In this document: positions 1 through 7,094 of the stretch, piece after piece
Layout: every line of letters starts with the position of its first letter
How positions within the stretch are numbered: the stretch's first letter is position 1
Assembly: GCF_900105535.1 (NCBI RefSeq)
Contig: NZ_LT629779.1
Span: 4,030,001 to 4,094,000, forward strand
Source: Pseudarthrobacter equi
GTDB taxonomy: Bacteria; Actinomycetota; Actinomycetes; Actinomycetales; Micrococcaceae
Reading direction: 5' to 3'
DNA length: 64,000 nt
The notes under the pieces: generated by a model
Told to the model about the DNA's origin: nothing
Database searches by the model: none
Seen by the model: the letters and a program-made list of their open reading frames with translations, nothing else
Position numbers and translations under genes: made by a program

Positions 1-132
1 CTGGATGCCCGCCTGATCGTGGTGGGCAACCGCAGGATGCGCGGCATCGGCCGGCTCCTGGGCAGCGTGGCCAACAGCGTGGCGCACAACGCCCCGTGCG
101 ATGTGTACATCGCCAACACTTACGAGGACTGA
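1..132 (+). CDS. Universal stress protein, C-terminal fragment
   Basis: This is the last 43 codons of a gene whose start lies outside the window. The translation contains LIVVGNRRMRGIGRLLGS followed by VANSVAHNAPCDVYI. That is the conserved end of the UspA fold: the G-x2-G-x9-G(S/T) ATP-binding motif, then the S-V-x-x-x-A-P-C-x-V strand. The family comprises cytoplasmic nucleotide-binding stress proteins. The stop codon overlaps the 3' end of the convergent DUF817 gene by 13 bp. Family assignment is firm, but the substrate and any second Usp domain cannot be judged from the fragment. Confidence 0.85.
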   Translation: MDARLIVVGNRRMRGIGRLLGSVANSVAHNAPCDVYIANTYED

Positions 133-1046
133 CCTTCCCCCGTGCCCACGGGCAGCGTGGCGGACGGCGGCGGAACTTCCCGCCGTCGTCCGCTTTTTTC
201 GTCCGGGGGCGCCGGTTTGTAGACCCAGGCCACCAGCACCACGGAAATGATCATCAGCAGGAACCAGGCCACGAGCTTCTCCAGGCCCACCGGGTGCCAG
301 CCGGCCACCTGGCTCGGATAGAGCCACGCCCCGGACCAGGTGGCGATGTTCTCGGCGATCCAGATGAACAGCGCCACCAGCAGGAACGAAACCACCAGCG
401 GCATCCGGAAACTCCGCCGGAACACCCGGAAGTGCATCACACAGCGGCCGAAGACCACCACGACGGCGGCGAGCAGCACCCACCGCAGGTCCCAGATGTA
501 GTGGTGGCTGAAGAAGTTGACGTAGATGGCCGCCGCCACGATTGCGGTGATCCACCTGCGTGGGTAGTTGGCGAACCGGAGGTCGAAGAGCCGGTAGACG
601 CGCACCATGTAGGAACCCACGGCCGCGTACATGAAGCCGCTGAAGAGGGGCACGGCGCCGATGCGCAGCACGCCCTCGGCCTCGTAGGACCAGGAACCCA
701 CGTCCGTCTTGAACAGTTCCATGCAGGTCCCCACCAGGTGGAACAGCACGATGACCCGCAGTTCCTTCAGGGTTTCGAGCTTGAAGGCGACCATCAGGAC
801 CTGGATCACGACGGCGGCGAGGGTCAGGAAGTCGTTGCGGGCCAGCGCCGCGCTGTCCGGGTACCAGAGGCGGGCCGCCATGAGCACCGCGAGGAGGGCC
901 GCGCCGAAGATGCAGGCCCAGCCCTGTTTGAGGCCGAACACCACGAATTCCGTGAGCTTGGCTTTGGCGCCGTTGGCGGGCGCGGTGGCGAGGAAGCGGC
1001 GGGCGCTTTCGTCGAGCCGCTGCTCAACCGGGGTGGAACTACGCAC
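120..1046 (-). CDS. DUF817 family integral membrane protein
   Basis: This is a 308-residue polytopic membrane protein. It has long hydrophobic helices throughout and the DUF817 hallmarks LKQGWACIFG, an E-L-F-K-T-DVGSW loop, PLFSGFMYAAVGSY and NFFSHHYIWDLRW. Its function is unknown. I chose GTG at 1046 because an AGGGAG sits just upstream and the frame before it shows no family similarity. It overlaps the upstream oxygenase gene by 8 bp, so the two are probably translated together. The hydrophilic tail (DEKSGRRREVPPP...) is encoded by the hairpin at 159-193, and the gene runs into the convergent Usp gene. Confidence 0.8.
   Translation of the reverse strand: MRSSTPVEQRLDESARRFLATAPANGAKAKLTEFVVFGLKQGWACIFGAALLAVLMAARLWYPDSAALARNDFLTLAAVVIQVLMVAFKLETLKELRVIVLFHLVGTCMELFKTDVGSWSYEAEGVLRIGAVPLFSGFMYAAVGSYMVRVYRLFDLRFANYPRRWITAIVAAAIYVNFFSHHYIWDLRWVLLAAVVVVFGRCVMHFRVFRRSFRMPLVVSFLLVALFIWIAENIATWSGAWLYPSQVAGWHPVGLEKLVAWFLLMIISVVLVAWVYKPAPPDEKSGRRREVPPPSATLPVGTGEGQSS
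159..193. terminator. GC-rich hairpin with T-run, copy 1 of a dispersed family
   Basis: The left arm GCGGACGGCGGCGG and right arm CCGCCGTCGTCCGC pair with one mismatch and are followed by CGCTTTTTT. The hairpin lies just past the Usp stop and inside the last codons of the convergent DUF817 gene. It probably terminates the Usp transcript. It belongs to the GCGGACGACGGCGGG family seen at many other gene ends in this window. Confidence 0.7.
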
Positions 1047-1857
1047 TGACTCCCTGACGCTTGGCTGACCGGCTGTTCCGGCGGATGTCCTTGTCCAGTT
1101 CGCCCAGGAGGTAGTCCTTGAGCCCGTGCCGGATCCCCCGCGGAAGCCTGGGGTAAGTGAGGGACAGCATCCGCATGGTGCTGTTGAAGCGGCGCTCATG
1201 GCGGTCGTTCCACGGCAGGCCGAAGTCCTGGCGGATCCGGTCCGGCAGGAATCCTGCGGTGAGGAACCGGGCCGGCGGAATGATGGCCCGGTACCAGAGG
1301 GCGGTGTGCTTGGGGTAGAGCAGGCCGTGCGCCACCCGGATGCCAGCGGGTCCGGCCTGGAGGGTAGCAACCTGTTCGTCCCAGTAGCGGCCGAACGCGG
1401 CCCGGTCCTGCGGCCACATGCCCTCGGGAACCTGCAGGGCGGTGCCGAGCCGCGCATAGTCGCGGTACATCGCATCGGCCGTGCCGGCGTCGAGCGGGCC
1501 GTAGATCTTTTCAATGACGGTGCGGGCGGTGTCGTAGAGCGTGGCCACCACCCAGAGCTGGAGTGCGGGATCGTAGGCGCTGTAGCCGGGCGACTCCGCG
1601 TTGTCCGGGCGCCGGACGGGCACGTGGGCCCGGTTCACGCGGCGGCGGACTTCCTTCACCTGTTCGTCGGTGCCGTAGACGATCGCATACACGTAAGTCA
1701 GGGTGCCTTTGAGCCGGTTGACCGGGCGGCCCTCGAAGGTGCTGTGTTCGGCCACGCCGCGCCCCACGGCCGGGTTGGCCAGTTGCAGCAGCAGGGCGCG
1801 GCCAGCCCCGGCGAGCATGATGCCCTCGCCGCCGAACTCAGCCATTGCCCGAACCAT
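1039..1857 (-). CDS. Oxygenase MpaB/rubber-oxygenase-like (DUF2236) protein
   Basis: This 272-residue protein belongs to the DUF2236 family, named after fungal MpaB and the latex-clearing protein Lcp (haem b oxygenases). Family features are visible: GEGIMLAGAGRALLLQLANP near the N-terminus, GRPVNRLKGTLTYVYAIVYG, the conserved His78 in VNRAHVPV, then YSAYDP and LQLWVVATLYDTA. The C-terminal region carries PWNDRHERRFNSTMR. The substrate cannot be inferred. The start codon is preceded by TAGCCT six bases upstream, which fits a leaderless transcript. The DUF817 gene follows with an 8 bp overlap. Confidence 0.85.
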   Translation of the reverse strand: MVRAMAEFGGEGIMLAGAGRALLLQLANPAVGRGVAEHSTFEGRPVNRLKGTLTYVYAIVYGTDEQVKEVRRRVNRAHVPVRRPDNAESPGYSAYDPALQLWVVATLYDTARTVIEKIYGPLDAGTADAMYRDYARLGTALQVPEGMWPQDRAAFGRYWDEQVATLQAGPAGIRVAHGLLYPKHTALWYRAIIPPARFLTAGFLPDRIRQDFGLPWNDRHERRFNSTMRMLSLTYPRLPRGIRHGLKDYLLGELDKDIRRNSRSAKRQGVSA

Positions 1858-1869
1858 CCCAACAGGCTA
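1858..1869 (-). promoter_or_regulatory. Leaderless -10 element of the DUF2236 gene
   Basis: On the minus strand, TAGCCT is followed by six bases and then the ATG at 1857. A TANNNT box 6-7 bases before a start codon is the usual signature of leaderless genes in actinobacteria. No clear -35 is visible. Confidence 0.5.
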
Positions 1870-2051
1870 CCGGAGGTAAACACCACTGTAAGCAGGGGTC
1901 GGTACCCGGAAATGCGAGTACCCACCACTCATGCGCTCCGGCCCCGCGGGCACGTACCGTCCGATGAAAGTCCTGCCGCAGCATCGCGCAGGTATGCGGA
2001 CAGCGGGAGGCACATCATGGGCCGGCAGCGGGACGTGCGGGGTGGAGGACC

Positions 2052-2465
2052 GTGACGCAGGAAGACGGCTACGCGCTGCCGCTGCTGGACAAGGCGGTGC
2101 TGGAACGGCTGCGCTCCGACCTGGACGACGACGAAGGCGTGTGGCAGGTGTTCATCCAGGATTTCATCGCCAACCTGCCGCACCGTATCCAGAAGGTGCG
2201 CCTGACGTTTACCACCGGCGACGCTCCGGGTGCACTGGATGCCATCCTGAGCCTGAAAACCTCCAGCCAGATGATCGGTGCGGAGCGGCTGGCCGGCCTG
2301 GCCCTGGAACTGGAGCGGGCGCTGCGCACCGCTTCCCGCGGCAACGGCTCGGCCACGGCCCTCCCCCGGCTGGCGGCCCAGCACCTGCGCGGCATCAAGC
2401 AGTGTGCGGACCAGACCACCAACCTGCTGCGGGCACTCCTGCAGGACCGGCCCGGCGGTTACTGA
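2052..2465 (+). CDS. Hpt-domain protein lacking the phospho-accepting histidine
   Basis: This is a 137-residue, all-helical protein matching the histidine phosphotransfer (Hpt) domain over its whole length: VFIQDFIANLPHRI, GDAPGALDAI, SLKTSSQMIGAERLAGLALELERAL. In Hpt domains the motif is A-H-x-L-K-G-S. Here the same position reads I-L-S-L-K-T-S, so the phospho-accepting His is Leu66 and the glycine is Thr70. The protein may bind a response regulator without phosphotransfer. GTG at 2052 follows GGTGGAGG. No kinase or regulator lies nearby. It overlaps the convergent SRPBCC gene by 7 bp. Confidence 0.75.
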   Translation: MTQEDGYALPLLDKAVLERLRSDLDDDEGVWQVFIQDFIANLPHRIQKVRLTFTTGDAPGALDAILSLKTSSQMIGAERLAGLALELERALRTASRGNGSATALPRLAAQHLRGIKQCADQTTNLLRALLQDRPGGY

Positions 2466-2875
2466 CCCACGTCAGGCTGGCTGGCCAGGACCCCGTCGAT
2501 CCGGTTCAGCAGGCCGGGCCAGCCGCTGCCCATCCCCTCGTAGGCGGTCCTGCCCATGGGCGTCTCCGGGTCGAAGCCGGCGTGCTCGAAGTGGAGTACC
2601 GTTCCATTCGCCGCGGCCTCCAGCCTCCAGGTGATGGTGGTGTCCAGCATGCCCTCGGAAAACAGGAAGCTGATGGCGGTGCCCGGCTCCACGGTGAGGA
2701 CCTCGCACTGTTGCTGGCCCCAGTTGCCCATGTCCATGGTGAACCGGTGGCCGGGGACGGGCTCGATGTTTCCCGGCGCCCACCAGCGAGCCAGCAGTTC
2801 CGGTGTGGTCAGGGCAGCCCAGACGGCGACCTGGGGATGTTCGAAGCGGCGTTCAAGCCGGATGGCATTGGTCAT
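2459..2875 (-). CDS. SRPBCC/AHSA1-family protein
   Basis: This 138-residue protein belongs to the START-like SRPBCC superfamily, AHSA1 branch: LERRFEHPQVAVWAALTTPELLARWWAP at the N-terminus, a central FTMDMGNWG, ITWRLEAAANGTVLHFEHAGF, and a C-terminal helix GWPGLLNRIDGVLA. Such proteins have a hydrophobic cavity, and many from bacteria have no known ligand. I chose ATG at 2875 because GAGGAG precedes it and the homology begins there. An upstream in-frame ATG at 2932 has no ribosome site. The gene is monocistronic and convergent with the Hpt-like gene. Confidence 0.85.
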   Translation of the reverse strand: MTNAIRLERRFEHPQVAVWAALTTPELLARWWAPGNIEPVPGHRFTMDMGNWGQQQCEVLTVEPGTAISFLFSEGMLDTTITWRLEAAANGTVLHFEHAGFDPETPMGRTAYEGMGSGWPGLLNRIDGVLASQPDVGQ

Positions 2876-3135
2876 GGCGGGGTTCTCCTCGTCCGGGTTC
2901 TTAGTGACCTGTCTAGCACGCCGGTATGACACACAGGCCGCCTAAGCCCGACATCCAGCTACAAGCCTGCCGATTCGGGCAGGAGGTCTCGAGGCGTGGT
3001 TCTGGGAAACGCAAGCGCTGGACATCTTGCGTGAATCGGGGGTGCCAGAGGCAGGTCAGACCCTGTTAGTTGCAGTAAGGGACCGGCTTACGGGCACCTC
3101 TGTGTGATTGCTCGAGTCTTTGCCAGAATGAAGCG

Positions 3136-3651
3136 ATGGGAACCGAACTTAGATCGCTTATCGTCCGCCCAGCGGATCTCAGCGGCCCGGACGCCGAAGC
3201 GGTAAGTCGGCTGGTCGAGGCGTACCTGATACAAACCGAACGCGAGAAAGCTACCTACTTGGGCGGCACCTTCAGAGACGCAGAACTCCCCGAACGCTAT
3301 CGCCAGGAAGTCGACCACCCAGAGCGTGCCTACCTGAGCGCGGATGTTTACGTCGCTGAACTGGGAAATTCTCCGGTCGGCGTGGTGGTCGTACAGCAGA
3401 CAGCAGAGGCACGCGAGATCAAGCGGTTTTGGGTTGAACCCGGCGCGCGAGGACATCGCGTGGGCTCCGCCTTGATGGATGCCGCAATCAGACAGCAGGA
3501 TCTTCCTATCCGTCTGACGGTGTGGGATTGGCGAGACGATGCAATTCGGCTGTACGGGAAACGTGGGTTCATCCCTGTTCCATCCTGGGAAGATCGGCCA
3601 CGACTTCTTTGCATGGAGAAGCGACTGGTCGCCCTTGAGGCTGCCCGCTGA
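3136..3651 (+). CDS. GNAT family N-acetyltransferase
   Basis: This 171-residue protein has the GNAT fold. A beta strand VYVAELGNSPVGVVVVQ is followed by IKRFWVEPGARGHRVGSALMDAA, which contains the acetyl-CoA-binding R/Q-x-x-G-x-G/A loop (motif A). Then come LTVWDWRDDAIRLYGKRGF (motif B, the usual A-x-x-L-Y-x-x-x-G-F) and a final strand. The acceptor is unknown. The gene stands alone. The region from here to about 5.3 kb looks lower in G+C than its surroundings, suggesting acquired DNA. Confidence 0.85.
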   Translation: MGTELRSLIVRPADLSGPDAEAVSRLVEAYLIQTEREKATYLGGTFRDAELPERYRQEVDHPERAYLSADVYVAELGNSPVGVVVVQQTAEAREIKRFWVEPGARGHRVGSALMDAAIRQQDLPIRLTVWDWRDDAIRLYGKRGFIPVPSWEDRPRLLCMEKRLVALEAAR

Positions 3652-3789
3652 GGATTCCCCTGTCGGACGCGGAAGTGCGTCCGACACGATTTCTGAGGGC
3701 CCCGAGCGGATCGGCTTCCTCAGACCGGAAAACCGTGAAGGCGTCGTCCTCCGGTGGTTAGCTTTACCCCTACCCGCGAAAGGAGCCGG

Positions 3790-4410
3790 ATGGAAACGGA
3801 CACTGAAGTACTGGCAGCCGACATGATGCGATTTGCGTCCCTGCTAAGACACATGGACCTCTCTGTCGTGGCGCTCAAATACGAATCGCTTGCCAGAGCG
3901 CTCCAGAGCGAACCATCGGAAGAGTCTGTGGAGGAGGTCCGACTGTGGCTCCGGTCGTCAATGAAGGGCGGCAGCGGAAGCCTCAGTGACCGGTACGTGC
4001 AGAAGGACGGAGCGGTGGATGAAGTCCTCAACGCCGAGTACGAAGAACTTCTCCAAAAGTTCACGGATTTCGTCAATGCTGAGCCTGAATCGAAAGAGAG
4101 CGCGGCTGCTGCCATGTTCGCCAACGGAAGCGCTTACTTCCGTCTGATCGAAACTCCCATCCGCAAGAGGTGGTTCTCCCTCGAAGGAACCTTCACCTAC
4201 GAAGTAGCGACTGCGCCGGGAGTCACACAGCTGGTGACTTTAGATCAACTCGGTCAAGCCGTCGGCTATGGGCCGCAGGACTCCCGGAAAGACTGGCAGG
4301 AGTGCCAAATGGTCGCAGATCGCCTTTTCAGGGAGGGACGCAGGGACGATTGGGTTCACTACTCCAGCTCCTATGTCGTTCCGGACGAGACACTCCGAAA
4401 GGATTGTTAG
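3790..4410 (+). CDS. Hypothetical protein, 206 aa
   Basis: I do not recognise this family. The protein is soluble with no signal peptide or membrane helix. The N-terminal half looks helical and acidic (SEPSEESVEEVRLWLRSS, EYEELLQKFTDFVNAEPESKES). The C-terminal half has aromatic and charged segments (RKRWFSLEGTFTYEV, DWVHYSSSYVVPDE). ATG at 3790 is preceded by AAAGGAG at ideal spacing and is preferred over the in-frame GTG at 3754. Base composition is lower in G+C than the flanking core genes, fitting an accessory patch. Confidence 0.7.
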   Translation: METDTEVLAADMMRFASLLRHMDLSVVALKYESLARALQSEPSEESVEEVRLWLRSSMKGGSGSLSDRYVQKDGAVDEVLNAEYEELLQKFTDFVNAEPESKESAAAAMFANGSAYFRLIETPIRKRWFSLEGTFTYEVATAPGVTQLVTLDQLGQAVGYGPQDSRKDWQECQMVADRLFREGRRDDWVHYSSSYVVPDETLRKDC

Positions 4411-4494
4411 CGATATGTTCGCAAAAGGGAGCGTCTACCTGCGGCAGATCACAATAGTGGTAGCTCAGTGCACGCGGCACTCTCACCGTGGATT

Positions 4495-4866
4495 TTATCG
4501 TTCGGTGTAAACGTACAAATCAGGCGCCGACAACGCGGTGGTCCTGGCCAGGGGGACGGGGCCGGAGCACGCGTTCTTCGCACTTGGAAGAGCAGCGGCT
4601 CCGAGGGGTTGTACCCTCTTGCTCGGTTGGAGGCGCGGGAGGGCGGCAAGATGCTCTGCCGTGGTGTCGAGTACCCGTGATCCGTGGCAATTGGAACAGG
4701 CAACAGCGACGGTGAGAGTGCCTGCCTGCCGACCCGAAACGGTCGGCGACTCAACTTCAAGGTACAGATCGTTATCACACGTCGGGCACCAGGGGCGTTT
4801 GCCCCGCGGCTGATGAGCGTGTCGGGGAACGTAGCTGCCTGCCGATGCGGCCGCGGTGGGGTTCAT
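4495..4866 (-). CDS. Small zinc-ribbon-like hypothetical protein
   Basis: This 123-residue protein has two Cys pairs, CPTC at about residues 29-32 and CSNC at about 59-62, separated by an acidic/hydrophobic stretch. Together they look like a zinc ribbon. The rest is low-complexity and the C-terminus is basic and proline-rich. Its start overlaps the stop of the upstream gene in an ATGA, which strongly suggests translational coupling and supports both being real. The function is unknown. A nucleic-acid-binding accessory role would be a guess. Confidence 0.6.
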   Translation of the reverse strand: MNPTAAASAGSYVPRHAHQPRGKRPWCPTCDNDLYLEVESPTVSGRQAGTLTVAVACSNCHGSRVLDTTAEHLAALPRLQPSKRVQPLGAAALPSAKNACSGPVPLARTTALSAPDLYVYTER

Positions 4867-5114
4867 AGCAGGGCCGGGTAGCTGGTGAGAATATAGTCGG
4901 CGGCAGCTGGTCCCTTCATACGCAAGCCCTGTCCGGGACCAACGCGAAGTCTCATCGCGGCCCAGAATGAGTGCTCCGTCCGAGGGGCGCTGCTGGATAG
5001 GCTGCACCAGCTGGTGTAGAGCCCATAAAGCGAATCCCCATCAAGAGTCGATTCCGACTCCTGATCACGATAGGTGGCTTCCTGAAGGAAATGATCGAAC
5101 TGTGAATACGCCAT
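4863..5114 (-). CDS. Small hypothetical protein, first gene of a coupled pair
   Basis: This 83-residue soluble protein begins MAYSQFDHFLQEATYRDQES and has no recognised domain. The middle is Ser/Trp-rich (LYTSWCSLSSS) and the end is compact (LRVGPGQGLRMKGPAAADYI). ATG at 5114 is preferred over one at 5132 because AAAAGAG lies at workable spacing. Its stop overlaps the start of the zinc-ribbon gene by ATGA. The pair lies in a low-G+C patch between a GNAT and a TetR gene, so it is probably an accessory module. Confidence 0.6.
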   Translation of the reverse strand: MAYSQFDHFLQEATYRDQESESTLDGDSLYGLYTSWCSLSSSAPRTEHSFWAAMRLRVGPGQGLRMKGPAAADYILTSYPALL

Positions 5115-5293
5115 AGTGGCTCTTTTCAACAAAGTGGTGTGTCCGCCGTTTTTCTACAGCGTCAAAACTCGGTGCCCCGCGCAAGCGACGCGAAGCGGAA
5201 CCCCGGGTAATCCTCCGGCGGGGAAACAAAGGTGAGGCCGAATCAGCCGCATCCTGGCCCGGGAGCCGGAATGCGACAGTGGGGGTGTGGTTG

Positions 5294-5965
5294 TCAATGG
5301 ATTAGCTTGCCGGCGGCCGACGGTCCGCTCCCGGCCAAAGCGGCGGAGCCTCCGTGGACGGAAATGAGGGAAGCGGCCATCCTTTGGGCCAGCACGGCTG
5401 CCTCCCTGTCTCCCTCCACCGCAGAAATAATGGAGCCCTTAGTCAGAATGTGGCAGGACCGGGCAAATTCATCCGGCTGGTCAAGACCTGCGTCCGCAGC
5501 GAGGGTTCGCATGAAGTCCCTCACCTGGGCCAAATAGCTGATGGACGCCTCTCCTAAGGGGTGGGTGGGGCCCATCTCAAGCATCGTGCTCACGAATGCG
5601 CACGCTTGGAAGTCATCCCGGCGGAACCACCCGTCCAGAACGTCGAAAATGACCAGCAACTGGGCTGTTGGGTCGTCGGTTGTCCTTTTGCATTCAGCGA
5701 TGATCGCCTCGACAGTAAGGCTCTGATGGCAGCGTTCTAAGAAGGCCAGGACCACATCATCCTTGGAGGCGAAGTGCCCGTAGAACGTGGCCTTAGCCAC
5801 CCCCGCACGCAAAATCAGCTCATTTACGCCAACATCGCGAATGCTGCGCTGCGCGAACAGCTCATCAGCGGCAGCCAAAATACGCTCCCGCGCACCAACC
5901 TGCATGGGCCGTGAACGGGCATCGGCGCCTATCGGGTCAGCCACAGAGCTGTTTGCGTTTACCAT
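5294..5965 (-). CDS. TetR/AcrR family transcriptional regulator
   Basis: This 223-residue protein has an N-terminal TetR helix-turn-helix at about residues 24-66: RERILAAADELFAQRSIRDVG, then LILRAGVAKATFYGHFASKDD, the classic recognition helix with TFY-x-HF. The remaining helices form a ligand domain containing CAFVSTMLEMGPTHPLGEAS. ATG at 5963-5965 was chosen because it lies just inside the operator-bearing leader. A perfect 24 bp palindrome ends 22 bp upstream, so the gene is probably autorepressed. No obvious target gene is divergent from it. Confidence 0.9.
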   Translation of the reverse strand: MVNANSSVADPIGADARSRPMQVGARERILAAADELFAQRSIRDVGVNELILRAGVAKATFYGHFASKDDVVLAFLERCHQSLTVEAIIAECKRTTDDPTAQLLVIFDVLDGWFRRDDFQACAFVSTMLEMGPTHPLGEASISYLAQVRDFMRTLAADAGLDQPDEFARSCHILTKGSIISAVEGDREAAVLAQRMAASLISVHGGSAALAGSGPSAAGKLIH

Positions 5966-5986
5966 CCCCGCAGACACTACACCAAA

Positions 5987-6010
5987 ACCAGACAGACCGG
6001 TCTGTCTGGT
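5987..6010. promoter_or_regulatory. Perfect 24 bp palindrome, TetR operator
   Basis: Half-sites ACCAGACAGACC and GGTCTGTCTGGT meet with no spacer. The site is 22 bp upstream of the TetR start. Perfect short palindromes containing GACNGNCNGTC-type half-sites are typical TetR operators. The inference is autoregulation. Confidence 0.8.
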
Positions 6011-6027
6011 CCAAGACCTACTACGCA

Positions 6028-6064
6028 AGCGGACGACGGCGGGAACCTCCCGCCGTCGTCCGCT
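6028..6064. terminator. Perfect GC hairpin, copy 2 of the dispersed family
   Basis: The left arm AGCGGACGACGGCGGG (6028-6043), loop AACCT and right arm CCCGCCGTCGTCCGCT (6049-6064) pair perfectly over 16 bp. The hairpin lies immediately after the stop of the deacetylase gene on the minus strand and before the TetR operator, so it is probably an intrinsic terminator although no T-run is obvious. Confidence 0.7.
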
Positions 6065-6079
6065 GCTGTTTGGCGTGGC

Positions 6080-7027
6080 CTACTTCAGCGCCCCCTCCCG
6101 CACTGCCGCCGGCGTGAACGCTGCACCCGCACCCGGGAATACCGGCACGTCGATCCGGGCGTGGGTGTGGATTTCGGTGACCGAGGCCTTGGTGTGCCGG
6201 GCGATCTCGTCCATGGTGGTCACCCACATGCCGTCCATGCCCTTCACCCGTTCGATGAGCTGATCCAGGGCCACGGCTTTGGAGGGCCGGCCGGAGATGA
6301 ACGGGTGGTTGGTGAGGACGAAGCAGCTGCCCTGCGAGTGGTGGGCTTCAGCCTCGAGCGTCCACATTTCAAGGACCTTGGCGGGGCTTTCGATGACGCC
6401 GCTGCCGGTGACTCCCGGGTAGAAGGCGTACTGCTCCCAGTCGTCCAGCGTCCAGTCCACGGGGATCTCCACGATGTCCCGGGGATCGTCGGCGGCGACG
6501 GCGAAGCGGTAGGGGGCGTCGCCGTCGAGCAGGCTCGAATCGTAGAGGAACCCGCGGTCTGCCAGCAGGCCCGGCGAGTGCCAGTTCAGCTCCCACCACG
6601 GCGCCCGGTACCCCACCGGCCGCACCCCCGCCACCTTGGCCAGGGCGTCAAGTCCGCGGTCCATGTAGCTGGCCTCGGTGGCGGCGTCAATGCCCTGCAT
6701 CGGCTCGTGCAGGTAGCCGTGGTGGCCCACCTCGTGCCCGCCGTCCACGATCTGCCGGACGATGTCCGGGTAGGACTCGGCCGTGAAGCCGGGGATGAAG
6801 AACGTGGCCCGGATGTCCTGGCGCTCCAGGATCTTCAGCAGCCGCGGCACCGCCACCTTGGGCCCGTAGGACTGGTGGGTCATCAGCGACATCCGCCGCG
6901 TGCTGATGGGGTCGTGGGCGATGGTGCAGGACTCGGCGTCAACGTCGAACGTGAAGGACGCTGCGGCCTTGAAGCCTTCAGGCCAGGTGATGGGGTGCAG
7001 GAGGTCCGCGATGGCGGGCTGGTTCAC
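6080..7027 (-). CDS. Polysaccharide deacetylase-family hydrolase (PuuE/allantoinase-like)
   Basis: This 315-residue NodB-fold hydrolase has SFTFDVDAES (the metal-binding Asp pair region), ATFFIPGF, GHEVGHHGYLHEP (the His residues of the second metal motif), GYRAPWWELNW and ILTNHPF-like FVLTNHPFISGRP. It resembles the PuuE branch, which includes metal-independent or modified allantoinases, more than peptidoglycan deacetylases. It has no signal peptide. GTG at 7027 follows AAAGGA. It lies 67 bp after an NCS1 permease gene on the same strand and opposite a PucR regulator. That context favours hydrolysis of an imported purine or pyrimidine ring product. Confidence 0.75.
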   Translation of the reverse strand: MNQPAIADLLHPITWPEGFKAAASFTFDVDAESCTIAHDPISTRRMSLMTHQSYGPKVAVPRLLKILERQDIRATFFIPGFTAESYPDIVRQIVDGGHEVGHHGYLHEPMQGIDAATEASYMDRGLDALAKVAGVRPVGYRAPWWELNWHSPGLLADRGFLYDSSLLDGDAPYRFAVAADDPRDIVEIPVDWTLDDWEQYAFYPGVTGSGVIESPAKVLEMWTLEAEAHHSQGSCFVLTNHPFISGRPSKAVALDQLIERVKGMDGMWVTTMDEIARHTKASVTEIHTHARIDVPVFPGAGAAFTPAAVREGALK

Positions 7028-7094
7028 GATGGATTCCTTTCGGCGGGCGCCGTGCGCCCGCCTGTACAGCTGGGGTGTTGAGTGGAAGTGCGGG

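Noticed and set aside
1047-1514. N-terminal extension of the DUF817 gene to 1514
   Set aside because: It lies wholly inside the DUF2236 gene in another frame and its translation is Ser/Thr/Arg-rich with no similarity. GTG 1046 has a ribosome site.
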